Below are positions 9,347 through 18,441 of a stretch of DNA of 64,000 nt, one piece after another. This DNA is from Mediannikoviicoccus vaginalis (lineage in GTDB: Bacteria; Bacillota; Clostridia; Tissierellales; Peptoniphilaceae), in NCBI RefSeq assembly GCF_928097925.1, contig NZ_CAKMRI010000001.1, positions 1,550,001-1,614,000 of the forward strand, read 5' to 3'. The first letter of the stretch is position 1. Each line of letters begins with the position of its first letter. The notes under the pieces were generated by a model. The model worked only from the letters and a program-made list of their open reading frames with translations. It did not search any database and was not told the origin of the DNA. Made by a program: the position numbers and the translations under genes.

Positions 9347-9422
9347 GGGCGGTTAGCTCAGCTGGGAGAGCATCTGCCTTACAAGCAGGGGGTCACAGGT
9401 TCGAGCCCTGTACCGCCCACCA
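9347..9422 (+). tRNA. tRNA-Val (TAC)
   Basis: Complete 76-nt cloverleaf; anticodon loop CTTACAA; acceptor GGGCGGT/ACCGCCC; CCA encoded. Confidence 0.97.
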
Positions 9423-9445
9423 TATTGATTGTACAAATAAAATAT

Positions 9446-9520
9446 GCGGAAGTGGCTCAGTGGTAGAGCATCGCCTTGCCAAGGCGAGGGTCGCGAGTTC
9501 GAGTCTCGTCTTCCGCTCCA
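9446..9520 (+). tRNA. tRNA-Gly (GCC)
   Basis: Complete 75-nt cloverleaf; anticodon loop CTTGCCA; acceptor GCGGAAG/CTTCCGC; CCA encoded. Confidence 0.97.
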
Positions 9521-9524
9521 TTAA

Positions 9525-9546
9525 GACTCAGAATATTTCTGAGTTT
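9525..9546 (+). terminator. Hairpin between tRNA-Gly and tRNA-Arg
   Basis: ACTCAGAA-tat-TTCTGAGT followed by TTT. It may be a weak terminator or a processing hairpin. Confidence 0.45.
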
Positions 9547-9555
9547 TACTTATAT

Positions 9556-9632
9556 GCGTCATTAGCTCAGCTGGATAGAGCGTTCGGCTACGGACCGAAA
9601 GGCCAGGGGTTCGAATCCTCTATGACGCGCCA
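9556..9632 (+). tRNA. tRNA-Arg (ACG)
   Basis: Complete 77-nt cloverleaf; anticodon loop CTACGGA (A34 normally edited to inosine); acceptor GCGTCAT/ATGACGC; CCA encoded. Last tRNA of the cluster. Confidence 0.97.
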
Positions 9633-9680
9633 TAATGGGAATGAAGTTCTCCCTTGTTAATCTAAACCGCAATTTTGCTG

Positions 9681-9718
9681 ATGACTTCTGCTTAGCGCAG
9701 GAGTTGTCGGCTTTTTTT
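9681..9718 (+). terminator. Terminator of the rRNA-tRNA operon
   Basis: ACTTCTGC pairs with GCAGGAGT (one G-U) around a short loop; TCGGC and seven Ts follow. It lies ~50 bases after tRNA-Arg and before the antiporter gene. Confidence 0.75.
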
Positions 9719-9742
9719 ATTGCGAATAATCATGGAGGAAAT

Positions 9743-10939
9743 ATGATTTTATCTTTATCACTTGCTCTAATTATGAGCCTTATTGCTGGAAGTATTTGTG
9801 AAAAAATAAAACTTCCAAAAAATGTTGGAATGATACTTACGGGAATTCTCTTAGGCCCCTTTGTATTGAATTTATTTGATGAAAAACTTTTAAGTATTTC
9901 AGGTGAATTAAGAAAGATTGCACTAATAGTTATACTTTTAAAAGCTGGACTTGCCCTAGATTTAAAGGACTTAATTAAAGTTGGTAGGCCCGCCATACTA
10001 CTTTCCTTTTTGCCTGCAACTTTTGAGATTATAGGCTATAGTATCTTTGCAAAGTTTATATTTGATATACCACTAGTTGAAGCGGCTCTTATGGGTACAG
10101 TGCTTTCTGCGGTGTCTCCTGCAGTTGTAGTTCCTAGAATGGTAAATCTAATTGAAAATAAAATTGGTACTGAAAAAGCAATTCCTCAGATGATACTTGC
10201 TGGGGCATCCATGGACGATATTTTTGTAATAGTTTTATTTTCCACATTCTTAGGTCTTGCACAAAATAATTCTTTTAACTACATGGAGCTTTTAAAAATT
10301 CCCGTTTCAATAATCATGGGAATAGTCGTTGGAGTTATTTTTGGAATTGTACTTTGCAATATTTTTGAGTATAAATTTAAAAATTCCAATTATATTAGAA
10401 ACACAACTAAAGTAATAATAATTCTTGCCACATCTTTCTTTTTAGTTTCCTTGGAAGATATTGTTAAAGATTACATTGCCATATCAGGTTTACTGGCGGT
10501 TTTAAGCATGGCCATTACAATTAGAATAAAAAGTCCCGACATTGTAGTAGGTAGGCTTTCTGAAAAGTTTGGAAAGATATGGATTGGGGCAGAGTTAATT
10601 TTATTTGTACTAGTTGGTGCAGCTGTGGATATTAGATTTACTTTTAACTCTGGCATTGGAGTTGTTATAGTTATTGCCATAGCCTTGGTGTTTAGAACCC
10701 TTGGTGTAATTCTATCCACTGCAAACACAGGACTTACACTACAGGAGAGAATATTTTGTACCTACTCATATCTACCTAAGGCAACTGTTCAAGCGGCCAT
10801 TGGAACAGTTCCACTTTCCATGGGAATTAATTCGGGAGATATAATTCTTTCTGTTGCAGTTGTAGGAATACTTTTAACAGCGCCTATTGGAGCATTTTTA
10901 ATCGATAGAACTGCAATGAAAGTGTTGGAACAAAGTTAA
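9743..10939 (+). CDS. Cation:proton antiporter (CPA family)
   Basis: 398-aa membrane protein with 11-13 hydrophobic segments throughout. Family features are the AVSPAVVVPRM stretch and the DD motif in GASMDDIFVIVLF, as in Na+/H+ and K+/H+ exchangers of the CPA1/CPA2 type. It likely exports Na+ or K+ for protons to hold cytoplasmic pH. There is no C-terminal TrkA-N domain, so it is the short NhaP/KefB-like form. The frame is open from 9635, but the only start with a ribosome binding site (GGAGGAA, 5 bases upstream) is ATG 9743; the extra upstream codons run through the tRNA-operon terminator. Single-gene unit. Confidence 0.88.
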   Translation: MILSLSLALIMSLIAGSICEKIKLPKNVGMILTGILLGPFVLNLFDEKLLSISGELRKIALIVILLKAGLALDLKDLIKVGRPAILLSFLPATFEIIGYSIFAKFIFDIPLVEAALMGTVLSAVSPAVVVPRMVNLIENKIGTEKAIPQMILAGASMDDIFVIVLFSTFLGLAQNNSFNYMELLKIPVSIIMGIVVGVIFGIVLCNIFEYKFKNSNYIRNTTKVIIILATSFFLVSLEDIVKDYIAISGLLAVLSMAITIRIKSPDIVVGRLSEKFGKIWIGAELILFVLVGAAVDIRFTFNSGIGVVIVIAIALVFRTLGVILSTANTGLTLQERIFCTYSYLPKATVQAAIGTVPLSMGINSGDIILSVAVVGILLTAPIGAFLIDRTAMKVLEQS

Positions 10940-10946
10940 TAAATAA

Positions 10947-10978
10947 AACCCGGTGGGAGATTCCCGCCGGGTTAATTT
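10947..10978. terminator. Bidirectional terminator
   Basis: AACCCGG ... CCGGGTT with inner GGGA/TCCC pairing, flanked by A- and T-rich tracts. It serves the convergent antiporter (+) and surface phosphoesterase (-) genes. Confidence 0.75.
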
Positions 10979-10988
10979 TATTTTCTTA

Positions 10989-13646
10989 TTATTTTAACTT
11001 TGATACAGATCCATTACCACCAACAACTGAGATATTTTCAATATCTTTTCCTCTAACAAATGTGTTTACAGAGTCTTTGCTATTGTTCTTGTTGGTTAGA
11101 ATAATATTAGCATCTTCTTTTTGAAGCATTCCAGCAGATACTAAAGCATCTGGATAAACCTCTCCTGAAACTAAGATTATATTCTTAGAATCGCTGTTAA
11201 ATGTTTTTCCAACATTTAATGAAGTTTCATATCTGTCCTTGCCAGAAGTTCTATCGACTTTAGCTATTTTACCTGCTTCTTTTTCAGTTTCCGCAGTAAC
11301 AGAGTCTTTACCACCGATTATGTGGATATTTTCAATTTTAGCATCTTTTAATGTCTTTTCAGTTAAATCGTCAATTCCCTTTGTAGAAGCGTATAGTATT
11401 GGAGCGTCTTTCTTGAATGAAGCAACACCAGCAGATAGAGCATCTGCAAATCCATTTCCATCTACAAGAACGGCGTTTTTAGATTTTGTTTCTCCAAGAA
11501 CATACTTTGCAACTTCAGCAGCGGTTTCAAATCTAGTCTTACCTGAAAGTCTGTTTACAGAGTAGCCTTTCAATTGTTCTTCAGCTTTTTTAGATACTGA
11601 TGAATCTCCACCAAGAATAAATATGTTCTTAGCACCTAGTCTATTAAGTTCAGCAAGTACTTCTTGTGATATTTCGGAAGCCTTAGTCAATAGTACAGGA
11701 GCATCTTTCAAATCTGATATAGATGCAGCTACAAGTGAGTCAGCAAAAACTTCACCGCTTGCAATTACAACATTTTCAGCTTTATCATAGTGGTTTCTTG
11801 AAACATCAAGTGCAGTTTCATATCTGTCCTTGCCATAGTAGTAACTAGTTGGTGCAAAACCCTTAGCGTTAGTATCAACTTCTTTTTCAATTACAAATGA
11901 GTCTACAAGTTTTAGCTCTCTGTCTTCATTTAAGTCTCCACTGATTTGATATAATTCAGTAGTTAATTTTCCTTCGCTTACAATGTATCTTGCAAAGTTT
12001 TGAACCTTAGAGTCTCTGTTATTGCTATGGGAGTTTTCGAATTCCTTAGGTTGGGATGGTTGTCCACCATAAGCAAAGAGATTATTGTATTCATCAAGGG
12101 TTTCTTGAGTTAACCAGTTTAATTTTTTTCTAACCTTCTTAACATGATCAAGACCCTTGTCATAGATTGCATCATAGGCCTTAGTACCACCAGTGTTTGG
12201 AAGAACGAAAGTAGTTCCAGTAGGTGACTTCAAATAGTCTACATTATCAACCTTTTGAGCTTCTTCAGCCACATAGGCATTGAATACGGATTTTGATTTT
12301 GGAGCGTATTTCAAAGACTTAGTTCTTGAAATAACATGGTCATGGCCTTGAAGAGCAATATCTACATCAAATTCGTCAATTATCTTCATAAACTCATCTT
12401 TAACATTTTGTACGTCTGCATCTTGTAGAGAGTGATAAGACTTAGAGAAGATTGGTTTGTGATATTGTAACACAACCCATTGAGCGCCATTTGCCCTTGC
12501 AGCTTTAATATCTGCTTTTATCCAAGCTTGTTGTTCATCTCCAATAGATTTGTTTTCTTTGTTCTTGTAGTCATTTGTATTTAGCACAACGAAGTGAACT
12601 CCGTTATAATCATAGGAATAATAAGTTCCACCATCATCTTTTCCATCGGAAGGAACGTTGAAGTGATCAGTATATTTATGAACAAATCTCTCGTCATAGG
12701 AAAGACCATACTCATCGTGGTTACCAGAGTTTCCAGCAATTGTAGTCTTCAAGAAAGATTTTTCAGATTGACCCATTAAATCCACCCATTCATCTTCCAC
12801 TTCAGAAGTTTCCACAAAGTCTCCAGTATGGATTACAAAATTTGTGTTAGGGAACTTTGTAAGAGCTTTGTCAATAGTATCTGCCGCATATGCCGCTTCA
12901 TCTATAATATTTTCATTCCAGTAAGCGTTTTGAGTATCAGTGTATTGAATGAACTCAAAACCTTCTTGCTTTACAGAAGAAGTTTTAAAAGTACCAACAT
13001 TTGACTTTCCACCCTTTTCAGAACCGACTTGGTAGAAGTAGGTAGTGCCAGGTTTTAAGCCCTTAACAGTAGATTTATAAGAAAATTCCTTAACGCTTTG
13101 AACCTTAACATCATACTCTTCTTTTTCGCTAAGTTCGTCAGATGCGTTCCATCCTTCAGCTCTGTCCTTGTCTGTGAAATATCTTGTCACCATTTTCTTT
13201 TCAGTGTCGTAAACACTATAGATGATATAACCTTCTTCGTCCTTTTCTAAGTAGTGAGAGTCCTTTTCGGAAAAGTTTGCCTTAAAAGCCTTTGCGTTAG
13301 ACATGTCTTCACTTTCAGAAACCCAAACATAAGAATCAAATTTGTCGGTAGTGTACCAGTTGAAACCCATTGAAGTTCTAGTATCATCAACAAAAGTTGC
13401 CACAATTCTATTTGGTTTATTTTTAACTTCAACTTTTCCAACCTTTGGTTTTACAGCTTCTACTGAAGTCTTAGTATCAGCGGATAACATTGCAGGGGAA
13501 TCCTGTCTATGAATCAGTGCGTCAACATGAGCCTTTTCTTTTTCGATTTCTGTAACTTCAGCAGCAAAGGAAACAAAAGGTGCTGCTACAATTTGACTTG
13601 CCAGTAAAACAGACATACCAGCGAATAATATTTTTTTCTTTGACAT
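10989..13646 (-). CDS. Secreted metallophosphoesterase with three CWB2 cell-wall repeats
   Basis: 885 aa. A signal peptide (residues 1-29) ends near SFAAE. Residues ~70-225 look like the fibronectin-like N-domain of purple acid phosphatases. The calcineurin-like metallophosphoesterase core carries its motifs: Asp237 (YTDTQN), GD274-275, GNHD 308-311, His396 and GHDH 434-437. Three CWB2 repeats follow (about 605-690, 700-790, 800-885), each with a 'RYET/RFET' start and an 'IGG/LGG/VGG' end. CWB2 repeats hold S-layer-type proteins non-covalently on wall polymers in clostridia. The likely role is surface release of phosphate from nucleotides or phosphoesters. AGGAGG lies 6-7 bases before the ATG. 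Single-gene unit, convergent with the antiporter. Confidence 0.9.
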   Translation of the reverse strand: MSKKKILFAGMSVLLASQIVAAPFVSFAAEVTEIEKEKAHVDALIHRQDSPAMLSADTKTSVEAVKPKVGKVEVKNKPNRIVATFVDDTRTSMGFNWYTTDKFDSYVWVSESEDMSNAKAFKANFSEKDSHYLEKDEEGYIIYSVYDTEKKMVTRYFTDKDRAEGWNASDELSEKEEYDVKVQSVKEFSYKSTVKGLKPGTTYFYQVGSEKGGKSNVGTFKTSSVKQEGFEFIQYTDTQNAYWNENIIDEAAYAADTIDKALTKFPNTNFVIHTGDFVETSEVEDEWVDLMGQSEKSFLKTTIAGNSGNHDEYGLSYDERFVHKYTDHFNVPSDGKDDGGTYYSYDYNGVHFVVLNTNDYKNKENKSIGDEQQAWIKADIKAARANGAQWVVLQYHKPIFSKSYHSLQDADVQNVKDEFMKIIDEFDVDIALQGHDHVISRTKSLKYAPKSKSVFNAYVAEEAQKVDNVDYLKSPTGTTFVLPNTGGTKAYDAIYDKGLDHVKKVRKKLNWLTQETLDEYNNLFAYGGQPSQPKEFENSHSNNRDSKVQNFARYIVSEGKLTTELYQISGDLNEDRELKLVDSFVIEKEVDTNAKGFAPTSYYYGKDRYETALDVSRNHYDKAENVVIASGEVFADSLVAASISDLKDAPVLLTKASEISQEVLAELNRLGAKNIFILGGDSSVSKKAEEQLKGYSVNRLSGKTRFETAAEVAKYVLGETKSKNAVLVDGNGFADALSAGVASFKKDAPILYASTKGIDDLTEKTLKDAKIENIHIIGGKDSVTAETEKEAGKIAKVDRTSGKDRYETSLNVGKTFNSDSKNIILVSGEVYPDALVSAGMLQKEDANIILTNKNNSKDSVNTFVRGKDIENISVVGGNGSVSKLK

Positions 13647-13864
13647 ATAGTCCTCCTCTATTTTTTATCAATATCATATTAGCAGAAAAGGTGTAAAACA
13701 AAACAAAATCTATATTAATAAAATGTTAAATAATAATGGATATCAAAATATTTTACGCTGATTTTTTTACATCAAAATATAAAATTCAATATTCTATTAG
13801 ACATTAAATTAATGTATAATAAAATAAGCCTATAGCATAAGCTATAAATAAAAAGGAGGAAGAA

Positions 13865-14857
13865 ATGGGAGTAAACTTAAGAGGAAGAAGCTTTTTAAAA
13901 TTATTGGATTACACAACAGAAGAAATTGAATATCTAATGAGTTTATCAGAAAACTTCAAAGACTTAAAACGTGCGGGAACACCACACAAGTACTTAGAAG
14001 GAAAGAACATAGTACTTCTATTCGAAAAGACTTCAACAAGAACAAGATGTTCATTTGAAGTAGCAGGATACGACCTAGGAATGGGAGTTACTTATCTAGA
14101 TCCAGGCAGCTCTCAAATGGGACATAAAGAAAGTATCAAAGATACAGCAAGAGTTCTTGGAAGAATGTATGATGGAATCGAATACAGAGGATTCTCACAA
14201 GAATTAGTAGAAGACCTTGCAAAATACTCAGGAGTGCCAGTATGGAACGGACTTACAGATATGTTCCACCCAACACAAATGATTGCAGACTTCTTAACAG
14301 TAAAAGAAAACTTTGGACAATTAAAAGGACTTAAATTCGTATACCTTGGAGACGCAAGAAACAACGTAGCAAACTCACTAATGATAGCATCAGCAAAACT
14401 CGGAGTAAACTTCGTAGGATGCTGTCCAGACGAATTAAAACCAGAAGAAAGTTTAATAGAAGAAGCTAAGAAAATAGCAAAAGAAAATAGATGTACAATC
14501 GAATTTGAATCAGATGTTATGAAGGCGACAAAAGACGCACATGTACTATACACAGACATCTGGGTATCAATGGGAGAACCTGCTGAAATTTGGGAACAAA
14601 GAATAAAACAACTTAAAGCTTACCAAGTTAACAAAGAAGTTATGGATAACGCAGACGAAGACGCAATCTTCTTACACTGCTTACCATCATTCCATAACCT
14701 AGAAACAACAACAGCAGTAGAAGTAAACGACAAATTCAACATTCCAGAAATGGAAGTAACAGACGAAGTATTTGAATCAGCTAAATCTAAAGTTATGGAT
14801 CAAGCTGAAAACAGAATGCATACTATAAAAGCAGTTATGTATGCAACATTAAAATAA
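13865..14857 (+). CDS. argF: Ornithine carbamoyltransferase
   Basis: 330 aa, normal length. It converts carbamoyl phosphate and ornithine to citrulline, or runs in reverse in arginine catabolism. Carbamoyl-phosphate site STRTR (57-61), HPTQ (135-138), ornithine-site SMG (235-237) and catalytic HCLP (271-274) are all present. Start ATG follows GGAGGAAGAA. A TATAAT box at 13815-13820 lies ~45 bases upstream. No arginine genes lie beside it (no arcA, arcC, carA), so the sequence does not say whether it is anabolic or catabolic. Its own terminator follows. Confidence 0.95.
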   Translation: MGVNLRGRSFLKLLDYTTEEIEYLMSLSENFKDLKRAGTPHKYLEGKNIVLLFEKTSTRTRCSFEVAGYDLGMGVTYLDPGSSQMGHKESIKDTARVLGRMYDGIEYRGFSQELVEDLAKYSGVPVWNGLTDMFHPTQMIADFLTVKENFGQLKGLKFVYLGDARNNVANSLMIASAKLGVNFVGCCPDELKPEESLIEEAKKIAKENRCTIEFESDVMKATKDAHVLYTDIWVSMGEPAEIWEQRIKQLKAYQVNKEVMDNADEDAIFLHCLPSFHNLETTTAVEVNDKFNIPEMEVTDEVFESAKSKVMDQAENRMHTIKAVMYATLK

Positions 14858-14862
14858 AACTC

Positions 14863-14889
14863 AAGCCCGGTTCGCCGGGTTTATTTTTT
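14863..14889 (+). terminator. Terminator after argF
   Basis: AGCCCGG-ttcg-CCGGGTT followed by TATTTTTTT. Confidence 0.85.
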
Positions 14890-14904
14890 TATTTAGACGA
14901 CCTT

Positions 14905-14933
14905 TTATCAAAGCCACTTATTTGTGATATAAT
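14905..14933 (+). promoter_or_regulatory. Promoter of the wall-sugar operon
   Basis: TTATCA (14905-14910), 17-bp spacer, TATAAT (14928-14933), ending 27 bases before the glycosyltransferase start. Confidence 0.5.
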
Positions 14934-14960
14934 TTTATCTATGATACAAGAGAGGATAGA

Positions 14961-16085
14961 ATGAAATACTGTTTTTTACTTAACTTTACACCTCACCCAA
15001 GAATTATAAAAAGAATTGATCTCGTTAGGGATTACTACGATACTTTTGCCATATATTGGGATAAGGGTGAAGACAATTTTGATTTTAAAAATGACATAAA
15101 AAAAATAAAAATATCTGTAAAGGCCAATAGAAATAATCCTATTAAGAGAATTATTCCTACTTTTAAATTTTCAAGCCTTGCATATGAAAAGCTAAGGGAA
15201 GAAATGCCTGACTTTATTCATCTGCAGAGCTTCGACATGCTTAGGATTGCATACAAGTATAAGAAAAAAGTAAATCCTAATTGTAAGATAATATACGAAG
15301 TTCCAGACATTCACAAGTACTTAACCGACGACAAAAAGGTTTTTTTAGAAAGCATTATATCATCCTACATCAAAAGTAGCGAGAAGAAGATGCTCGAAAG
15401 TGTGGATATTTTAATCCTTACGTCCATGAAGTTTTGGGAGCACTTTGAAGGCAAGTTCGATAAAAATAATATGATATTTATGCCAAACATTCCAAACCCA
15501 GAACTTTTTAAAGACTACGAGGTCCTTAGGGAAGAAAATTCTAATAGGAAGTTTACCATAGGCTACATTGGAGGACTAAGATACCTTGAAGAATTAAAAT
15601 GTCTCGTATCTGCCATAGAGGACTTGGACATTAGACTATTAATGGCGGGCTTTGAAGATGGAGATTATTTTAAAAGGCTTGCAGAAGAAAAGGACTTTAT
15701 AGAGTATCATGGTAAGTTTTATTACGATGACGATATTGCAAGACTTTACTCCAATTGTGACATAATCTTTTCTGTATACAATTCGGATATGAAAAATGTA
15801 AGGATTGCACTGCCAAATAAGCTCTATGAATCCATTATTGCAAGGCTTCCAATAATTGTTTCCACTAACACCTACTTACAGGAGCTGGTGGAACAGTGGA
15901 AGGTTGGTTTTGCAGTAAATCATCTTTCATCAGAGGAGATGAGGGAAGTTGTTATAAGGCTAATGGAAGAAAAGGAGCTTTATAAAGAAATTCAAAGAAA
16001 TGAAGAAATAGCATGGAAGGAACTAAACCCTGCTAGGAATAACGAAAGATTATTAAATCTCATAAGAGAGAAGGAGAATATATGA
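14961..16085 (+). CDS. Glycosyltransferase, GT4-like
   Basis: 374 aa, two Rossmann-like halves without membrane segments, consistent with a GT-B fold enzyme. The C-terminal half has GYIGGLRYLEE (near residue 205) and the sugar-nucleotide site region LPNKLYESIIARLPII (about 283-298), the position of the GT4 'E-x7-E' motif. It probably transfers a sugar onto a lipid-linked or surface glycan. Its stop codon overlaps the start of wecC by 4 bases (ATGA), so transfer of a ManNAc/ManNAcA unit is a fair inference. Acceptor unknown. Confidence 0.8.
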   Translation: MKYCFLLNFTPHPRIIKRIDLVRDYYDTFAIYWDKGEDNFDFKNDIKKIKISVKANRNNPIKRIIPTFKFSSLAYEKLREEMPDFIHLQSFDMLRIAYKYKKKVNPNCKIIYEVPDIHKYLTDDKKVFLESIISSYIKSSEKKMLESVDILILTSMKFWEHFEGKFDKNNMIFMPNIPNPELFKDYEVLREENSNRKFTIGYIGGLRYLEELKCLVSAIEDLDIRLLMAGFEDGDYFKRLAEEKDFIEYHGKFYYDDDIARLYSNCDIIFSVYNSDMKNVRIALPNKLYESIIARLPIIVSTNTYLQELVEQWKVGFAVNHLSSEEMREVVIRLMEEKELYKEIQRNEEIAWKELNPARNNERLLNLIREKENI

Positions 16086-17302
16086 TAAATGTAATTGGAT
16101 TGGGATATATAGGACTTCCCACCGCTTTAATGCTAGCGAAGGCGGGCAACAAGGTATATGGAACAGATATAAAAGAATCTACTGTAAAGAAGCTTCAAGA
16201 AAGGAAACTTACCTTTGAAGAAAAGGGAATGGACGAGCTATTTAAAGAAGCTTTAGACAAAGACATACATTTTGGCGTTAAGCCTATTGAAACAGATATG
16301 TACATTATCACAGCTCCAACACCTTATGATAAATATACAAAGAAACTGGACTGCTCCTATGTTGTAAAGGCTGTAGAGTCTGTTTTAGACTATGCACTGG
16401 AAGATTCCATTATAGTTGTGGAATCCACAGTGTCTCCTGGAGCTATCGACAAATATATTAGACCAGTTGTGGAAAGCTACTGTAGCGAAAATAAAAAAAC
16501 AATTCATCTATGCCATGCACCGGAGAGAATAATTCCTGGAAATATGGTATATGAACTTATAAATAACTCAAGAACCATTGGCGCAGACAACGAAAAGGTA
16601 GCAAAAAAAGTTAGTGATGTGTATAAGACATTTTGTAAGGGAGAGATAAACTTTACAAATATTCCAACTGCGGAGATGACAAAGGTAATAGAAAACACCT
16701 TTAGAGACGTGAACATCGCCTTTGCTAACGAGCTTGCGAAAATTTGCAAACAAGGTGGCCTTGATGTAAATGAAGTTATAAGGATTGCAAACAAACATCC
16801 AAGGGTAAACATTTTAAAACCAGGTCCTGGAATTGGTGGTCACTGTATTCCTGTGGATCCATGGTTCTTAGTGGGAGACTACCCACTAACAACAGAACTA
16901 ATCTACAAAGCAAGACAGATTAACGACTCTATGCCAAACTTTGTATTAAACGAAGTTTACGAAATAATGCAAAAAGAGGGCATAAAAGATTCTTCAAGAG
17001 TTGGACTATATGGACTTACTTACAAAGAAAACATAGACGACATAAGGGAGTCACCAACACTACAGATTTTGGAACTACAAAAAAGACATCTTGGAAATCC
17101 ACTAAAAACCTACGATCCATGGGTTAAGGAAAAGATTACAGAAAATCAAGTCTTTGACATCCATGAGTTTTTAGACTCCGTTGACATGGTGGTAGTATTA
17201 GTTGCCCATGATGAAATTGTAAAACACCAAGAACTTTTAAAAGATAAAGTTGTGTATGACACTAGAAATGTAATAGAAGGGGATAAAGTTTACAGACTGT
17301 GA
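16082..17302 (+). CDS. wecC: UDP-N-acetyl-D-mannosamine dehydrogenase
   Basis: 406 aa. NAD-dependent four-electron oxidation of UDP-ManNAc to UDP-ManNAcA. The N-terminal Rossmann motif GLGYIGLP is at residues 5-12, and the catalytic cysteine lies in PGPGIGGHCIPVDPW. The C-terminal UDP-binding domain contains YGLTYKENIDDIRESP. Length fits the UDP-glucose/GDP-mannose dehydrogenase superfamily; the WecC assignment rests on the match style and on the epimerase next door. Start ATG lies inside the upstream stop with AAGGAG 6 bases ahead, implying translational coupling. Confidence 0.9.
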   Translation: MINVIGLGYIGLPTALMLAKAGNKVYGTDIKESTVKKLQERKLTFEEKGMDELFKEALDKDIHFGVKPIETDMYIITAPTPYDKYTKKLDCSYVVKAVESVLDYALEDSIIVVESTVSPGAIDKYIRPVVESYCSENKKTIHLCHAPERIIPGNMVYELINNSRTIGADNEKVAKKVSDVYKTFCKGEINFTNIPTAEMTKVIENTFRDVNIAFANELAKICKQGGLDVNEVIRIANKHPRVNILKPGPGIGGHCIPVDPWFLVGDYPLTTELIYKARQINDSMPNFVLNEVYEIMQKEGIKDSSRVGLYGLTYKENIDDIRESPTLQILELQKRHLGNPLKTYDPWVKEKITENQVFDIHEFLDSVDMVVVLVAHDEIVKHQELLKDKVVYDTRNVIEGDKVYRL

Positions 17303-17306
17303 TTAT

Positions 17307-18407
17307 ATGAAGAAAATAATGGTAGTATTTGGCACAAGACCAGAGGCCATAAAGATGTGCCCCCTGGTGCTTGAACTAAAAAAGAGAAAAAAATTTGAAA
17401 CTGTAGTTGCGCTTACGGGACAGCATAACGAAATGTTAAGCCAGGTTATGGAAGTTTTTAATATAAAAGAGGACTACAACCTTAAGGTCATGAAAAAAAA
17501 CCAAAGCCTTACAGATATTACGGTAAATATAATGAAGGGCATGGAGGACATCTTAAAAAAAGAAAAACCAGACCTAGTACTTGTTCATGGAGACACTTCC
17601 ACGAGCTTTGTAGTTGCCCTAACTTCCTTTTATAACCATATTCCCGTGGGACATGTGGAAGCGGGCCTTAGAACATATAATAAATATAGCCCATATCCAG
17701 AGGAGTTCAACAGACAGTCCATTTCGTCACTTTCAGATTTACACTTTGCACCAACACAAAAGGCGAAGGAAAATCTTATTAATGAACAAAAGGACCCAAA
17801 GAGTATATTTGTAACGGGAAATACCGTTATTGACGCTTTAAAAACTACCATAAAAGATGATTATTACAACAGTGAGCTAGACTTTGCAAAGGGTAAGAAG
17901 CTAATACTTTTAACTATGCATAGAAGAGAGAACTTGGGAGAAAAAATGATGTCTTCATTTAAAGCCATAAAGAGAGTGGTGGATGAAAATGAAGACATCG
18001 CCGTACTATATCCCATACATCTAAATCCAAAAGTAAGACAGATTGCAAGAGAAGTCTTTAAAGACAACGAAAATATAAAACTTATTGAGCCAGTGGACGT
18101 GTTCGACTTTCATAATATTATGAAAAACTCGTACTTAATTTTAACCGACAGCGGTGGTATTCAAGAAGAGGCGCCGGCAATTGGAAAACCAGTTCTAGTT
18201 CTAAGAGACACCACGGAAAGACCCGAGGGAATCAAGGCAGGCACGTTAAAACTAATTGGTACAGAAGAAGACAAAGTGTACAAAGAGCTAACGCATATCC
18301 TTTCAGATAAAGAAGAGTATGAAAAGATGACAAAGGCACAAAATCCATATGGAGATGGGAGAGCAAGCATTTATATAACAGACATAATAGAAGATTATTT
18401 TAAGTAG
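17307..18407 (+). CDS. wecB: UDP-N-acetylglucosamine 2-epimerase (non-hydrolysing)
   Basis: 366 aa, normal length. Interconverts UDP-GlcNAc and UDP-ManNAc, the substrate of the preceding dehydrogenase. Family landmarks: FGTRPEAIKM at the N-terminus, VHGDTSTSF, HVEAGLRT (residues ~111-118), TDSGGIQEEAP and RDTTERPEG. Only 4 bases separate it from wecC and no clear ribosome binding site is seen, so coupling with wecC is likely. In Gram-positive cocci ManNAc/ManNAcA goes into wall teichoic acid linkage units or acidic wall polymers. Confidence 0.95.
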   Translation: MKKIMVVFGTRPEAIKMCPLVLELKKRKKFETVVALTGQHNEMLSQVMEVFNIKEDYNLKVMKKNQSLTDITVNIMKGMEDILKKEKPDLVLVHGDTSTSFVVALTSFYNHIPVGHVEAGLRTYNKYSPYPEEFNRQSISSLSDLHFAPTQKAKENLINEQKDPKSIFVTGNTVIDALKTTIKDDYYNSELDFAKGKKLILLTMHRRENLGEKMMSSFKAIKRVVDENEDIAVLYPIHLNPKVRQIAREVFKDNENIKLIEPVDVFDFHNIMKNSYLILTDSGGIQEEAPAIGKPVLVLRDTTERPEGIKAGTLKLIGTEEDKVYKELTHILSDKEEYEKMTKAQNPYGDGRASIYITDIIEDYFK

Positions 18408-18441
18408 AGTATCCTTATATAAGGTTAGATAGGAAGATTTA

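Noticed and set aside
9460-9660. 66-aa plus-strand ORF across tRNA-Gly and tRNA-Arg
   Set aside because: Typical false translation of tRNA genes (SLVFRSIKT ... AQLDRAFGYG pattern); no ribosome binding site.
9635-9742. N-terminal extension of the cation:proton antiporter
   Set aside because: Runs through the tRNA-operon terminator and lacks a ribosome binding site; ATG 9743 has GGAGGAA.
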